Assembly (NCBI RefSeq): GCF_003172895.1
Contig: NZ_QGKL01000010.1
Location: 62,001-126,000 of the forward strand
DNA: 64,000 nt
Reading direction: 5' to 3'
Source of the DNA: Leucothrix arctica
Lineage (GTDB): Bacteria; Pseudomonadota; Gammaproteobacteria; Thiotrichales; Thiotrichaceae
Both the position numbers and the translations under genes were made by a program. The notes beneath the pieces are model-generated. The model was not told the DNA's origin. It worked only from the letters and a program-made list of their open reading frames with translations, and ran no database searches. How positions within the stretch are numbered: the first letter of the stretch is position 1; each line of letters opens with the position of its first letter. Below are positions 28,944-39,151 of the stretch, one piece after another.

Positions 28944-29492
28944 ATGATTCAACGTTTATGCCGTATGGTTTTAGTTGTGTTACTAAGTCTGTCTTCAGCC
29001 GCGCTTGCGCACGATAGCAACGTGGCTACTTTAAAGTTTATTCACCTGAGTAGCGGCAAATGGGGGTTTGAACTAAATGCACCGCTTTACGGTTTAGATC
29101 GATCAATGCGTCAGATAAATGCTGACAATAAGAAAGATTTGGTTGCTGGTAGCAAGGAGTATAAGGAGCTGATTGTTGCTTATATAAAATCTGGATTTGA
29201 TGTCACTGCGTTACAGCGTGTAGATAAAGGTGGAAAAATCACAAAAAAACCAATCCAACTTAGCCTTGGGAAAGGGCGTATTAAACTCGGTAATCACACT
29301 ACATCGATGATCTTTGAGGTTATTGGTATGCCAAAAAATAGTGATAAGGTTGACTTCAAACTATCGTATATGTCTGATGATAAGGCTCAACAAAATGTAC
29401 TTCGGTTGATTGACGGGGAGCGTAAAGCACGCCATACATTGGATAAAATAAATGATTATTCTGTGAGTGAAGTAAGCTTTTTTAAAGAGTAA
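28944..29492 (+). CDS. Secreted protein of unknown function
   Basis: About 182 residues with a clear Sec signal peptide ending ALAHDS, so probably periplasmic. ATG 28944 is preferred over GTG 28938, since AAGAG at 28932-28936 is seven bases upstream. The mature part looks mainly beta with several Lys-rich stretches (KKPIQLSLGKGRIKLGNHTT) and ends in NDYSVSEVSFFKE. I recognise no family. It follows the YHYH lipoprotein gene in the same direction, separated by a terminator, so a functional link is only suggested by position. Confidence 0.7.
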   Translation: MIQRLCRMVLVVLLSLSSAALAHDSNVATLKFIHLSSGKWGFELNAPLYGLDRSMRQINADNKKDLVAGSKEYKELIVAYIKSGFDVTALQRVDKGGKITKKPIQLSLGKGRIKLGNHTTSMIFEVIGMPKNSDKVDFKLSYMSDDKAQQNVLRLIDGERKARHTLDKINDYSVSEVSFFKE

Positions 29493-29628
29493 ATACAGCA
29501 GGCGGGTATGACTTTAGAAGCTTCGGGAATGGGAGTTTTGCGTTAATCAGAGCATTATAGAAACTAGCTTCTAACGGATAATCAATATCACGTCAGAAGC
29601 TAACAAATTCCATCGTTAGCATGAGTGA

Positions 29629-29829
29629 TTAGTCCAGAGGGTAGTCATCATCAAATAGATCAAGTAGCTTTCGCTCAAGCGCTTTACGTTCTTGGTAGTC
29701 TTCAATATTTCGTCTCAGCATGTGAGGCTTAATCTTCTGTTCTTTTTGATCTGCATCAGATCCAGTGTTTGGTGGTACATCTGCCGACTGGAAAATTTCG
29801 TCTAAGACTTCTTTATTCGTACCGATCAT
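29629..29829 (-). CDS. Small acidic protein, possibly PA3496-like
   Basis: A 66-residue polar protein without membrane segment or signal peptide. The C-terminal half, RRNIEDYQERKALERKLLDLFDDDYPLD, has the R-x-I-E-x-x-x-E-x-K-x-L pattern followed by an acidic end that I associate with short PA3496-type proteins. That resemblance is from memory and is uncertain. A modest GTGAG lies seven bases before the ATG. It lies downstream of zipA on the same strand, where ligA would be expected in many gammaproteobacteria. Confidence 0.55.
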   Translation of the reverse strand: MIGTNKEVLDEIFQSADVPPNTGSDADQKEQKIKPHMLRRNIEDYQERKALERKLLDLFDDDYPLD

Positions 29830-29948
29830 AGTTTACTCACTTTGCCTCAATGGCATTTTTATTGTAATTATTGAGTGTTCTTTTGATCGATTATCATTCA
29901 GATAAGCTGAACCAATGCTTAGTCCAGCTTACCGTCTATCTAGTTATA

Positions 29949-30605
29949 TCAGTCGTCCAATGATGCCATTAACGCTTCAGCATCTTGCTTGCTAAAAGGC
30001 TGTTGGCTATCATTTTTCAGAATACCGTTGATGTCTTTGGAGATTAACTGAGTCGTTGAAACCAATATTTCAATCGCGTCTCTGTCATCTATAGCGCTTG
30101 GTAATTGCATCATGATAGATAGCCCAGGTGTCTCTGAACCAGCCATGTCCTTAGGGTTTAACGTCCAAGGTGCAACACCATTAGCGATACTAAATAGCTT
30201 AGAAGGCTCGCCACCGTTTTCGATAGGGTAGTGGAATAAATCCATCTCACCGAAAACCATTTGGTACTTAGGAAGCACTTCTAATATTTTATCGCCAGAC
30301 AGCGAACTGTCTTCTTTAGCCGCAATGAATAACACCAACTGTCGTGGCGTAGCAGCCTGCTTAATTTCAGTGATTTCTTCTTCAAGTACATCAAAGTCGT
30401 TCTCAATAACAACGGGTGTTGAGCCGTCAGTTGCAGCTACATCTTCCTTTATAGAAGAGGTCACCTCACCGAAGTCATCATTTATACGAGGAATACTTTT
30501 ATCGTGTTCTTGAGGGAGTTTGTTTTGTGACATACGTCCCATGATATAGAACGCAATCATCAGGATGACTAGCGCCACCGTAATTAGAATACTAACTATG
30601 TCCAT
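29949..30605 (-). CDS. zipA: Cell division protein ZipA
   Basis: Membrane anchor for FtsZ. The 218-residue protein has an N-terminal membrane segment (residues 3-22), a short charged linker, and the C-terminal FtsZ-binding domain starting near residue 87 (QLVLFIAAKE). The diagnostic stretches LFSIANGVAPWTLNPKDM and TPGLSIMMQLP are present. It is shorter than E. coli ZipA (328) because the proline/glutamine-rich linker is mostly missing. It lies 30 bases downstream of smc, as in Pseudomonas, but ligA does not follow. Confidence 0.92.
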   Translation of the reverse strand: MDIVSILITVALVILMIAFYIMGRMSQNKLPQEHDKSIPRINDDFGEVTSSIKEDVAATDGSTPVVIENDFDVLEEEITEIKQAATPRQLVLFIAAKEDSSLSGDKILEVLPKYQMVFGEMDLFHYPIENGGEPSKLFSIANGVAPWTLNPKDMAGSETPGLSIMMQLPSAIDDRDAIEILVSTTQLISKDINGILKNDSQQPFSKQDAEALMASLDD

Positions 30606-30635
30606 ATTGTTTCCTTAGCCTACCAACTTAAGCAA

Positions 30636-33600
30636 TTATTCTTGAATCATTTTTGCAGCTTCGTCCACGTCAACCGAGACCATACGTGATACACCTGGTT
30701 CACGCATGGTAACACCAATGAGATTTTCTGCCAGTTCCATCGTTGTCTTATTGTGTGTGATAAAGATGAATTGTACTCGTTCAGACATGTGTTTTACCAG
30801 TGCACAGAAGCGCCCTACGTTAGCCTCATCCAGTGGTGCATCAACCTCATCAAGCATACAGAATGGCGCAGGGTTTAGCTCAAAGATAGCAAATACCATC
30901 GCCGCAGCGGTTAACGCTTTTTCACCACCTGACATCAACTGGATGCTACTTAGATTCTTACCTGGTGGGCGAGCCATAATCGCAATACCCGTGGTGAGTA
31001 AATCATCCCCGGTCATTTCTAGATAAGCCTTACCGCCACCAAACAGGCGAGGGAACATATCTTGAATACGCTCATTGACCTTCTCAAACGTATCCTTAAA
31101 GCGTCCACGTGTATCACGGTCAATTTTACGAATAGCTGCTTCAAGTGTATCCATCGCTTTGGTCAAATCAGCATGCTGATCATCAAGGTAAACTTTACGT
31201 TCGTTTTGAGCGCTGAACTCTTCAATAGCCGCTAAGTTAATCGCACCCAGCTTCTGTATTTTTTGCTTAATCGCAATCAACTCATCTTGGTGAGTTTTAA
31301 TGTGCTTCTCAAGATCCATTTCCTGTTGGAATGAATCCACTTCATAGTCTATTTCGTTTTGTTGCTCAACCAGTGTCTCACGGCGAACATTCACACTCTG
31401 CCAGCTAAGCTTAAGTGTTTCTATTTTTTCACGGAGCGTATTAACTTTAGCTTCTGCTTTACCGCGAGCTTGCTCTTGCTCACGTATATTTTGGTCAATA
31501 TCACTCAGTAACTGACGCGCTTGCATCAGCTCTTCTTCAACTTCTTCACGCTTAGCCACCATCAAATCTAACTGCTGCTGTAACGAAGCAATCAACTTGT
31601 CATCTAACTGTGACTCGGTTTGACTCAGTTGACGTGCTTGCAGTGTTTCAATTTGATCGGTAATACGAGTCAGTTGTTGCTGGCTGTTCTGGCTATTATT
31701 GCGCTGTGTTTCTATTTGAATCTGTAAGCCTTGATGCTGATCTCGACTTGACTGCAAAGATCCACGACAGTGACTCACTGCCTGCTCTAACGAGTGCTGC
31801 TGTTCACGCAACTGCTCAAGTGATTCATTTAACTGCTCAATCTGCGCTTGTGCTAATTCTTGAGTTTCTTCTGACGTCGTCAGCTGTTCCGCATCTTGCT
31901 CTTGCTGTTCTTTAAGCTCAGCTACTTCCTCAGAGGTTCGAGCGGCAAACTGTTGTTGCTGCTCTTGGCGCTGCTTAAGGCTGTGCAATTGCGCATTCGC
32001 TTCACTTTCAGAGCGGTGAAGCTGCTGTTGCTGCTGCTGTTGCTGTTGCTGCTTATCAGTTAACTGCTTTCGAGTTTCTTGAAGTGTGACTAATTGCTGT
32101 TCTGTTTCAGCAAGTGCCGCCTCATCAAGATCAATCTGCGCTTTTAACGACTCAATTTCTTTTTGACGGGCCAGAACACCGCCTTCGTTATTGTCTTTGT
32201 TACCGCTAAAACGCACCCAGTTAGCTGCGTAACAATCACCATTTGGCGTAATCAAGCGTTCACCAAAAGCCAAGCTACCTTGCATCACTAACGCTTCTTT
32301 GTGGTCTTTCACACAAATAATATTTGCTAGTAATGGCTTTAATGTTTCAGGCGCAATCACTTGATTAGCTAAGCTATCAGCACTGAAGTCATTTTTTGAT
32401 GTATTCGGAATTAACAGTTCTAACGCTTGAGTGCAGCCATTACTAATAATGTTTTCTAGCTTCTGCTTGTCAGGCAACTGAAGTGCTTCAAGCGTTGGGC
32501 CAAGAATAACCTCAACGGCTTTTTCCCACTTAGACGACACTTTAATTTGCTCAGCTAAACGCGGCAAATTGTCGAGGTTCTGCTCTGACAACCAACGGTT
32601 TAGTGACTTCTTGTCTTTACCTAAGTCAGCTTGTTGCAGTGTCTCTAAAGAACTCAAACGTCCTTTTGCGCGCTGCAAAGTGCTACGAAGTTGGTCTTGT
32701 TGCTGCTGTTGTTCTCGTTGACTCGTCTGCTGCGCTAAGGTTTGTTCTTTAATATCTTCAAGTATTAACTCGGCTTCTTGTAACTGCTCAGAGAGTAACG
32801 CCTGTTGTTCGTTTAACGCTTCAATGTCTTCATCAGAACTTGCATCTTCAGTGTGTTCAGATTGTTGTTGCTCTAAACGTTGAAGGCGCTGTTGGTTACG
32901 ACTAATTTGCTGCTGTAACTGCTGTGCTCTACTTGCCTCAACACTCAACTGGCGTGTTGGCTCTGTCAGCTGTTGCTGCGCCTGCGCCCATTGCTGTTTC
33001 CAATTGTTGAGTGACTCTTCGGCGGTGTCTAGTGCTTCTTGCTGTGCTTCACGTACTTCCAACACTTCTTCAGCTTGAGGCTCTAGTAACTCCAAAGAGG
33101 CTAGGGCGTCAGACAAGCGAAGTTCATCATGCTGTAGGTGAGTGCGCGCACTTTGTAATTCTTGATTTACCTGCTCACGTTGCAACTTATCGCGCTCAAC
33201 AATTTCATGTTGATGTTTGATTTGCTGTTGCAGTTGCGAGACTTCCGAACCTGCTTCATATACGCCGGCCTGCACTTGGTTAAAGTTGGCATTGGCTTCA
33301 GTCTGCTTGTTACGGAGTGCCTCTAGGTCAGACTCAATTGCGCGCTGCTCTTTGAAGTGCTCAGTATGCTCTGCTGCTTGCTCGGTAATTTGAGCTTGTT
33401 GAATCTCTAACTCTTGATCAATCGCTTGTAGCTGTAAAAATAATAGCTCTGCATGAAGACGACGCTCAGTATCACGGAAATCTTTATAACGCTCAGCCGC
33501 ACTGGCTTGACGTTTTAGCGTGCCGAGTTGCTTATCAACTTCTTCACGTAAATCATCAAGGCGTTCGAGGTTATCTTTAGTTGCGCGTATGCGATTTTCT

Positions 33601-34139
33601 GTTTCACGACGACGTTCTTTGTATTTTGAAATGCCGGCCGCTTCTTCAATATAAACACGTAGCTCTTCTGGCTTCGCGTCAATCAGGCGAGAAATCATGC
33701 CTTGCTCGATAATCGCGTAACTACGTGGACCAAGACCTGTGCCTAAGAAAATATCGGTAATATCACGACGACGACAGCGTGTGCCGTTCAAGAAATACTG
33801 AGACTTGCCGTCACGACTGATAAGTCGCTTGGTCGATATCTCACTGTATTGAGCGTATTCGCCACCAAGACTGCCGTCTGAGTTATCAAAGACTAACTCA
33901 ACCCAAGCCTGACCAATTTTTTTACGAGAGGACGAACCGTTAAAAATAACGTCTTCCATCGACGCACCGCGAAGGTGCTTTGCGGAGGATTCACCCATAA
34001 CCCAACGAACAGCATCGATGGTATTAGATTTTCCACAGCCATTCGGACCAACAATTGAGGTCAAATTACTGTGGAAATCGAGGGTAGTTGGGTCAACGAA
34101 GGACTTAAATCCAGCCAGTTTGATCTTACTTAGACGCAT
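30636..34139 (-). CDS. smc: Chromosome partition protein SMC
   Basis: Condensin ATPase for chromosome compaction and segregation. The 1167-residue protein has Walker A GPNGCGKS at residues 31-38, two long coiled-coils separated by a hinge near residues 505-640, then the ABC signature LMSGGEKAL and Walker B FCMLDEVDAPLD near the C-terminus. The coiled-coils are glutamine-rich, with a run of ten Gln encoded at about 32022-32051. This lineage therefore uses SMC rather than the MukBEF of enterics. ScpA and ScpB are not in this window. It is divergent from purL. Confidence 0.97.
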   Translation of the reverse strand: MRLSKIKLAGFKSFVDPTTLDFHSNLTSIVGPNGCGKSNTIDAVRWVMGESSAKHLRGASMEDVIFNGSSSRKKIGQAWVELVFDNSDGSLGGEYAQYSEISTKRLISRDGKSQYFLNGTRCRRRDITDIFLGTGLGPRSYAIIEQGMISRLIDAKPEELRVYIEEAAGISKYKERRRETENRIRATKDNLERLDDLREEVDKQLGTLKRQASAAERYKDFRDTERRLHAELLFLQLQAIDQELEIQQAQITEQAAEHTEHFKEQRAIESDLEALRNKQTEANANFNQVQAGVYEAGSEVSQLQQQIKHQHEIVERDKLQREQVNQELQSARTHLQHDELRLSDALASLELLEPQAEEVLEVREAQQEALDTAEESLNNWKQQWAQAQQQLTEPTRQLSVEASRAQQLQQQISRNQQRLQRLEQQQSEHTEDASSDEDIEALNEQQALLSEQLQEAELILEDIKEQTLAQQTSQREQQQQQDQLRSTLQRAKGRLSSLETLQQADLGKDKKSLNRWLSEQNLDNLPRLAEQIKVSSKWEKAVEVILGPTLEALQLPDKQKLENIISNGCTQALELLIPNTSKNDFSADSLANQVIAPETLKPLLANIICVKDHKEALVMQGSLAFGERLITPNGDCYAANWVRFSGNKDNNEGGVLARQKEIESLKAQIDLDEAALAETEQQLVTLQETRKQLTDKQQQQQQQQQQLHRSESEANAQLHSLKQRQEQQQQFAARTSEEVAELKEQQEQDAEQLTTSEETQELAQAQIEQLNESLEQLREQQHSLEQAVSHCRGSLQSSRDQHQGLQIQIETQRNNSQNSQQQLTRITDQIETLQARQLSQTESQLDDKLIASLQQQLDLMVAKREEVEEELMQARQLLSDIDQNIREQEQARGKAEAKVNTLREKIETLKLSWQSVNVRRETLVEQQNEIDYEVDSFQQEMDLEKHIKTHQDELIAIKQKIQKLGAINLAAIEEFSAQNERKVYLDDQHADLTKAMDTLEAAIRKIDRDTRGRFKDTFEKVNERIQDMFPRLFGGGKAYLEMTGDDLLTTGIAIMARPPGKNLSSIQLMSGGEKALTAAAMVFAIFELNPAPFCMLDEVDAPLDEANVGRFCALVKHMSERVQFIFITHNKTTMELAENLIGVTMREPGVSRMVSVDVDEAAKMIQE

Positions 34140-34230
34140 ATTGGGGGTGTTCAGCCATTCTTGAATTCAGATAAGCGGCACATGATAGGTAAGCTGCCCT
34201 GTATTTGCACGAAAAAATTAAAAATCGGCA

Positions 34231-34259
34231 TTCAACCTAAAGGCTAGATGCACTATTAT
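34231..34259 (+). promoter_or_regulatory. Candidate promoter for purL
   Basis: TTCAAC (34231-34236) and TATTAT (34254-34259) are 17 bases apart, placing a start of transcription near 34266, about 26 bases before the purL ATG. It lies in the 152-base divergent region with smc. I see no clear PurR-type palindrome. Confidence 0.5.
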
Positions 34260-34291
34260 AGCCGCTCCATTCCTAACGATGTAGCCAACCA

Positions 34292-37200
34292 ATGCTAATT
34301 ATCCCCGGTGGCAGAGCCTTTTCTGACTTTATTCAATCTAAGTTACTGACAAAACTACAAAGCGATGTGCCTGTTGTGACGGCAGTACACGCACGCTACC
34401 AGCACTTTGCTGATGTAGAGCAATACCTAGATGTGACGCAATTAGAATTGCTTGAAAACCTACTAAGCTACGGCGAAGAACAGGATACAGCGACGCCGTC
34501 AGGTGAGTTGTTTTTGGTTACGCCTCGCCAAGGTACGATTTCTCCTTGGTCGAGTAAAGCAACTGACATTCTTCATAACTGTGGTCTAACCACTGTTTCA
34601 AGAGTGGAGCGCGCAACGGCTTACTACATCGAATCAAGTGCAGCGCTTAACGAAGATCAGAAAGCACTAATCTGTGCGGAATTACATGACCGCATGATGG
34701 AAAGTGTTCAGTTTGATTACTCAGGTGTAGATGATCTGTTTAGTCACGCAGAACCTGCTGAACTACGCTTTATTGACTTGGGCACAGACGCTCAAACAGC
34801 ACTAAGCGATGCAAACACTGAGCTAGGTTTGGCACTTTCTCTAGACGAGATTGACTACCTAGCGGATAACTACGCAGCGCTAGGGCGTAGCCCAACAGAC
34901 GTTGAGTTGATGATGTTTGCACAGGCAAACTCAGAGCATTGCCGTCATAAGATCTTCAACGCTGACTGGATTATCGATGGTAAGCCAGAAGCAGAAACGC
35001 TATTTGGCATGATTCGTAACACGTACAAGTGTTCACCTGAAGGCGTACTGACAGCTTATAGTGATAACTCTTCAGTTATTGAAGGCCCAGCAGCAAGTCG
35101 TTTCTTCCCGAAATTTGGTAGCAATGAATACGCGCATCACGATGAGCCTGTTCACATGTTGATGAAGGTTGAAACACATAACCACCCAACAGCTATTTCT
35201 CCTTTCCCCGGTGCTGCAACAGGTTCTGGTGGTGAGATTCGAGACGAAGGCGCGACGGGTAACGGTTCTAAGCCGAAAGCAGGTCTGTGTGGTTTCTCAG
35301 TATCGAACTTAAGAATTCCAGAATATGAAATGCCGTGGGAAAATGACTTCGGCCGTCCTGCACGTATTGATTCGGCGCTTAACATTATGTTGGAAGGTCC
35401 GATTGGTGCGGCAGCATTTAATAATGAGTTCGGTCGTCCTAACCTGTGTGGTTACTTCCGAAGCTTTGAAGCAGAAGTGCCTGGCCCTAAAGGCATGGAG
35501 TTGCGCGGATACCACAAGCCAATTATGTTGGCAGGTGGTTTAGGAAACATTCGTCCAGACAACGTTAAGAAGAAAGAGCTACCAGAAGGCACTCCGATTG
35601 TTGTGCTAGGTGGCCCAGCGATGTTGATCGGTCTAGGTGGTGGTGCAGCGTCGTCAATGGCGAGTGGTACTAGTGCTGAGAAGCTAGATTTCGCATCGGT
35701 ACAACGGGGTAATCCAGAGATGGAGCGTCGTTGTCAGGAAGTTATCGACCGTTGTAATGCACTAGGTGACGATAGCCCGTTACTGTCTATGCACGATGTG
35801 GGCGCGGGTGGTATTTCTAACGCGATTCCAGAAATTATTCATGATGCAGGTCGTGGTGGTAAGTTCGAACTTCGCTCTGTACCAAACGCTGAGCCGGGCA
35901 TGGCACCAATGGAGATTTGGTGTAATGAAGCGCAAGAGCGCTATGTGTTGGCCGTTGATGAAACTAAGCTAGCGCAGTTTGAAGATATTTGTCAGCGTGA
36001 GCGCGCGGTATATGCCGTTGTGGGTCATGCAACAGAAGATCAGCACTTGTTAGTTGCTGATTCAAACTTCGACAACAAGCCTGTTGATATGCCAATGAAC
36101 GTACTACTTGGCAAGCCGCCAAAAATGTTGCGTGACGTGAAGCATGTTGAATTCACGCAGCCAGAGTTTGATTACTCGGGTATTGATCTTGCTGAAGCGA
36201 TTGAGCGTGTACTTCGTATGCCGACGGTTGCGTCTAAGTCATTCCTAATCACTATCGGTGATCGTAGCATCACGGGTATGGTTAATCGTGACCAGATGGT
36301 TGGTCCTTGGCAGGTGCCTGTGGCAGACGTTGCGGTAACAGCAACGGATTATAAGTCGTATACAGGTGAGGCGATGGCGCTAGGTGAGCGCACGCCGATT
36401 GCATTGGTTAATCCAGCAGCATCGGGTCGTATGGCGATTGGTGAAGCGATTACGAATATTGCAGCAGCAAACATCGGTGAGTTGTCTAACATGGTGTTGT
36501 CTGCAAACTGGATGGCCGCAGCAGGTCATGACGGTGAAGACGCAGCACTTTACGACACAGTACGTGCGGTGGGTGAAGAGATTTGTCCGAAGCTAGGTAT
36601 CTGTATCCCTGTTGGAAAAGATTCTCTGTCGATGAAGACAGTTTGGCAGCAGGGCGATGAGCCACGTGAAATGACATCACCATTGTCACTGGTTGTGACG
36701 AGCTTCTCTTGTGTAGAAGACATTCGTAACACGCTAACACCTCAGTTACGCACTGATAAAGGTGACACTAAGTTGATGTTGATCGACTTGGGTAAAGGCG
36801 AGAACCGCATGGCAGCGTCTGCGTTGTCACAGGTTTACTCGAAAGTCGGTAAGTACGCACCTGACTTTAAAGACACTGACATGATGCTTGGTTTCTTTAA
36901 AGCGATTCAGACATTAAGTGCTGAAGGCAAGTTGTTGGCGTATCACGATCGTTCTGACGGTGGTCTATTGGCGTCTGTTGCTGAAATGGCATTTGCAGGT
37001 CATACCGGTGTGAGTGTTGAGCTAGATAAGGTTGCGGCTGATGCAACACAGGCTTTATTCAACGAAGAGCTTGGTGCAGTTATTCAAGTGAAAGCTAGTG
37101 ATCTAGTAGCCGTTGAAACAGCCTTTGCTGATGCTGGTTTGGCAGACTACACGCACGTGATCGGTCAGTTAAACGACCAAGATACGGTTGAGTTTAGTTT

Positions 37201-38185
37201 GGCTGGCGAGACTGTTTACAGTAACGCACGTGTGACCTTGCATCAGTTCTGGTCAGAAGCTAGTTACCGTATGCAGTCGCTACGTGATAACACGGAGTGT
37301 GCCGATCAAGAATTTGAACGCATTGCAGATGCAAAAGATACAGGTTTGTTCGCAGACCTAAGTTTTGATGTAAATGAAGATATTACGGCTGATTTGATTG
37401 CGTCTGGTAATCGTCCAGCAGTGGCGATCTTGCGAGAGCAGGGCGTTAACGGTCAGATCGAAATGGCAGCAGCATTCGATAAAGCGGGCTTCCGTACCGT
37501 TGATGTTCACATGACTGATGTACTAAGCGGTCGCGTGTCATTCGCTGACTTTAAGGGCTTAGTTGCTTGTGGTGGTTTCTCTTACGGTGACGTATTGGGC
37601 GCTGGTGGCGGTTGGGCAAAAACTATTTTGAACAATGAGAAAGCGAGTCAGGCATTTAGCGAGTTCTTTGAACGTGAAGATACGTTTGCGCTGGGTGTCT
37701 GTAACGGTTGTCAGATGTTGTCTCAGTTGAAGCACATGATCCCGGGTGCATCGCACTGGCCATCATTCTACCGTAACCACTCTGAGCAGTTTGAAGGACG
37801 TGTGGCTATGGTTGAGGTGACTGAGTCGCCGTCTGTATTCTTGCAAGGCATGGTTGGTTCTAAGATGCCGATTGCTGTGGCACATGGTGAAGGTCGTGCT
37901 GTGTTTGATACTGAGGTGTCGATTGACGCACTAGTGGCTGCACAGAAAGTAGCGCTACGTTATGTTGATGCACAAGGTCAGGCGACTGAACACTATCCTG
38001 AGAACCCGAATGGTTCTGTGGGCGGATTGACAGGTCTGTGTAGTGATAACGGTCGTGTGACGATTATGATGCCTCATCCTGAGCGTGTGCAGCGTGCTGT
38101 GACTAACTCTTGGGCTCCTGATGAGTGGGCGGAAGATGGCGCGTGGATGCGTATGTTCCGTAATGCTCGTGTTTGGGTTGGTTGA
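34292..38185 (+). CDS. purL: Phosphoribosylformylglycinamidine synthase
   Basis: Single-chain FGAM synthase of purine synthesis, which converts FGAR, glutamine and ATP to FGAM. At 1297 residues it has the normal large gammaproteobacterial form. It contains an N-terminal PurS-like part, the synthetase core with [35 protein letters not shown] and [17 protein letters not shown], and a C-terminal glutaminase domain. The nucleophile is C1137 in GVCNGCQM, with HGEGR and MPHPERV completing that domain. A partial decayed copy of its glutaminase region lies 1.0 kb downstream. The start has no obvious Shine-Dalgarno sequence. Confidence 0.98.
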   Translation: MLIIPGGRAFSDFIQSKLLTKLQSDVPVVTAVHARYQHFADVEQYLDVTQLELLENLLSYGEEQDTATPSGELFLVTPRQGTISPWSSKATDILHNCGLTTVSRVERATAYYIESSAALNEDQKALICAELHDRMMESVQFDYSGVDDLFSHAEPAELRFIDLGTDAQTALSDANTELGLALSLDEIDYLADNYAALGRSPTDVELMMFAQANSEHCRHKIFNADWIIDGKPEAETLFGMIRNTYKCSPEGVLTAYSDNSSVIEGPAASRFFPKFGSNEYAHHDEPVHMLMKVETHNHPTAISPFPGAATGSGGEIRDEGATGNGSKPKAGLCGFSVSNLRIPEYEMPWENDFGRPARIDSALNIMLEGPIGAAAFNNEFGRPNLCGYFRSFEAEVPGPKGMELRGYHKPIMLAGGLGNIRPDNVKKKELPEGTPIVVLGGPAMLIGLGGGAASSMASGTSAEKLDFASVQRGNPEMERRCQEVIDRCNALGDDSPLLSMHDVGAGGISNAIPEIIHDAGRGGKFELRSVPNAEPGMAPMEIWCNEAQERYVLAVDETKLAQFEDICQRERAVYAVVGHATEDQHLLVADSNFDNKPVDMPMNVLLGKPPKMLRDVKHVEFTQPEFDYSGIDLAEAIERVLRMPTVASKSFLITIGDRSITGMVNRDQMVGPWQVPVADVAVTATDYKSYTGEAMALGERTPIALVNPAASGRMAIGEAITNIAAANIGELSNMVLSANWMAAAGHDGEDAALYDTVRAVGEEICPKLGICIPVGKDSLSMKTVWQQGDEPREMTSPLSLVVTSFSCVEDIRNTLTPQLRTDKGDTKLMLIDLGKGENRMAASALSQVYSKVGKYAPDFKDTDMMLGFFKAIQTLSAEGKLLAYHDRSDGGLLASVAEMAFAGHTGVSVELDKVAADATQALFNEELGAVIQVKASDLVAVETAFADAGLADYTHVIGQLNDQDTVEFSLAGETVYSNARVTLHQFWSEASYRMQSLRDNTECADQEFERIADAKDTGLFADLSFDVNEDITADLIASGNRPAVAILREQGVNGQIEMAAAFDKAGFRTVDVHMTDVLSGRVSFADFKGLVACGGFSYGDVLGAGGGWAKTILNNEKASQAFSEFFEREDTFALGVCNGCQMLSQLKHMIPGASHWPSFYRNHSEQFEGRVAMVEVTESPSVFLQGMVGSKMPIAVAHGEGRAVFDTEVSIDALVAAQKVALRYVDAQGQATEHYPENPNGSVGGLTGLCSDNGRVTIMMPHPERVQRAVTNSWAPDEWAEDGAWMRMFRNARVWVG

Positions 38186-38199
38186 TTAGGTAGTGAGTT

Positions 38200-38242
38200 G
38201 TGCTAGTTGAGGGTGGAATACCTTCTGTCATTCAGCTAGCAC
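38200..38242. repeat. Inverted repeat just after purL
   Basis: GTGCTAGTTGA (38200-38210) pairs with TCAGCTAGCAC (38232-38242), eleven pairs including one G-T, with a 21-base loop. It starts 15 bases after the purL stop. It could be a terminator, but no T run follows, so it may instead be a boundary or a stabilising hairpin. Confidence 0.6.
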
Positions 38243-38272
38243 TGACTTTAAGAGAAATTCTGGAGGGGGGTT

Positions 38273-38434
38273 ATGGCGCAGTTATCATGTCCTAAGTGTG
38301 CAGGTATATCTAACGGGAAAAGAGGTTTCTGGCTCTGGTTTTTTGTAATCATTCTGTTTCCAATTGGTTTGGTGCTATTACTTCTTAAGCCGAAATATAC
38401 TTGTTCTAAATGTGGCTTTATGTTCAAGCAGTGA
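38273..38434 (+). CDS. 53-residue zinc-ribbon membrane protein
   Basis: A short gene with a strong Shine-Dalgarno (GGAGGGGG, about 38262-38269) before ATG 38273. The product begins MAQLSCPKCAG, continues with a basic turn and a single hydrophobic segment at about residues 19-38 (FWLWFFVIILFPIGLVLLLL), and ends with YTCSKCGFMFKQ. The two CxxC pairs (C6/C9 and C44/C47) would come together to bind one zinc at the membrane face, giving a hairpin-like layout. I do not recognise a named family. It lies 73 bases before the PlsY-like gene and could be co-transcribed with it. Confidence 0.7.
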   Translation: MAQLSCPKCAGISNGKRGFWLWFFVIILFPIGLVLLLLKPKYTCSKCGFMFKQ

Positions 38435-38507
38435 TGACAGTGCCTAAAGTGCTATAACAGCGTTGTTGTTTAGCGATGAAGTAAATAAATCTTAGAAGGG
38501 TAAGACG

Positions 38508-39134
38508 TTGGTGGATATTGTGAAGTTAATGCTAGCCCTATCTTCTGGGTATTTACTAGGTAGCCTAAATACTGCTTTGATTGTTAGCCGCTTTTATGGA
38601 AAAGATATTAGGCAGCATGGTAGCAAAAGTGCTGGGCTGACTAATACACTTAGAGTGCTTGGGAAATCTGCGGCGGCTTTTGTTCTAGTCGGTGATATTT
38701 TAAAAGGGGTAATAGCTTGTTTAATTGGGTTATACCTCAGTGTCTACTTCTATTCTGAAAGTGCACAAGTTTGTATAAGTCTGCTAATTGCTGGCACAGG
38801 TGCTGTAGTAGGGCATAACTGGCCCGTATTTTTTGGATTTAAAGGCGGTAAAGGAGTGCTTACAGCGGTCACTGTATTGTTTATGGTGAACTGGCTTATG
38901 GCGCTAATATGCCTTGGTTTCTTCGTACTAATCGTTGCTTCAACAAGGTACGTTTCTCTTGGTTCAGTATGCGCAGCTATGCTCTTTGTAGTTCTCTCTT
39001 TTTTCCCAGTATTTGAAAGTACCTTTTATTTTAACCTTTTTGCTTGTTTCATGACTGCGATGGTTGTTTTTAAACATAGGGAAAATATCCGAAGACTACT
39101 ATTAGGGACAGAGAATAAATTAAGGCTTAGATAA
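38508..39134 (+). CDS. PlsY-family acyl-phosphate:glycerol-3-phosphate acyltransferase, divergent
   Basis: A 207-208 residue polytopic membrane protein with the PlsY layout: GSLNTALIVSRFYGKDIR near the start, DILKG near 64-68, GHNWPVFFGFKGGKGV near 103-118, and KHRENIRRLLLGTENKL at the C-terminus. PlsY transfers acyl groups from acyl phosphate to glycerol 3-phosphate in phospholipid synthesis. The first active-site loop reads GSKSAGLTN instead of the usual GSGNPGATN, so activity or substrate may differ. The start is TTG 38508 or GTG 38511, with GAAGGG at 38495-38500. It lies in an accessory stretch between intact purL and a purL remnant, not in the usual tsaD neighbourhood. Confidence 0.85.
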   Translation: MVDIVKLMLALSSGYLLGSLNTALIVSRFYGKDIRQHGSKSAGLTNTLRVLGKSAAAFVLVGDILKGVIACLIGLYLSVYFYSESAQVCISLLIAGTGAVVGHNWPVFFGFKGGKGVLTAVTVLFMVNWLMALICLGFFVLIVASTRYVSLGSVCAAMLFVVLSFFPVFESTFYFNLFACFMTAMVVFKHRENIRRLLLGTENKLRLR

Positions 39135-39151
39135 AGTTGTATTTGGAATTG

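Noticed and set aside
29493-29628. TAGCTTCT/AGAAGCTA inverted repeat between convergent genes
   Set aside because: The arms are short, the loop is about 20 bases and there is no T run, so a terminator call is not supported.
31706-33220. Plus-strand ORFs antisense to smc
   Set aside because: They are leucine/alanine-rich shadows of the Gln/Glu-rich coiled-coil codons.
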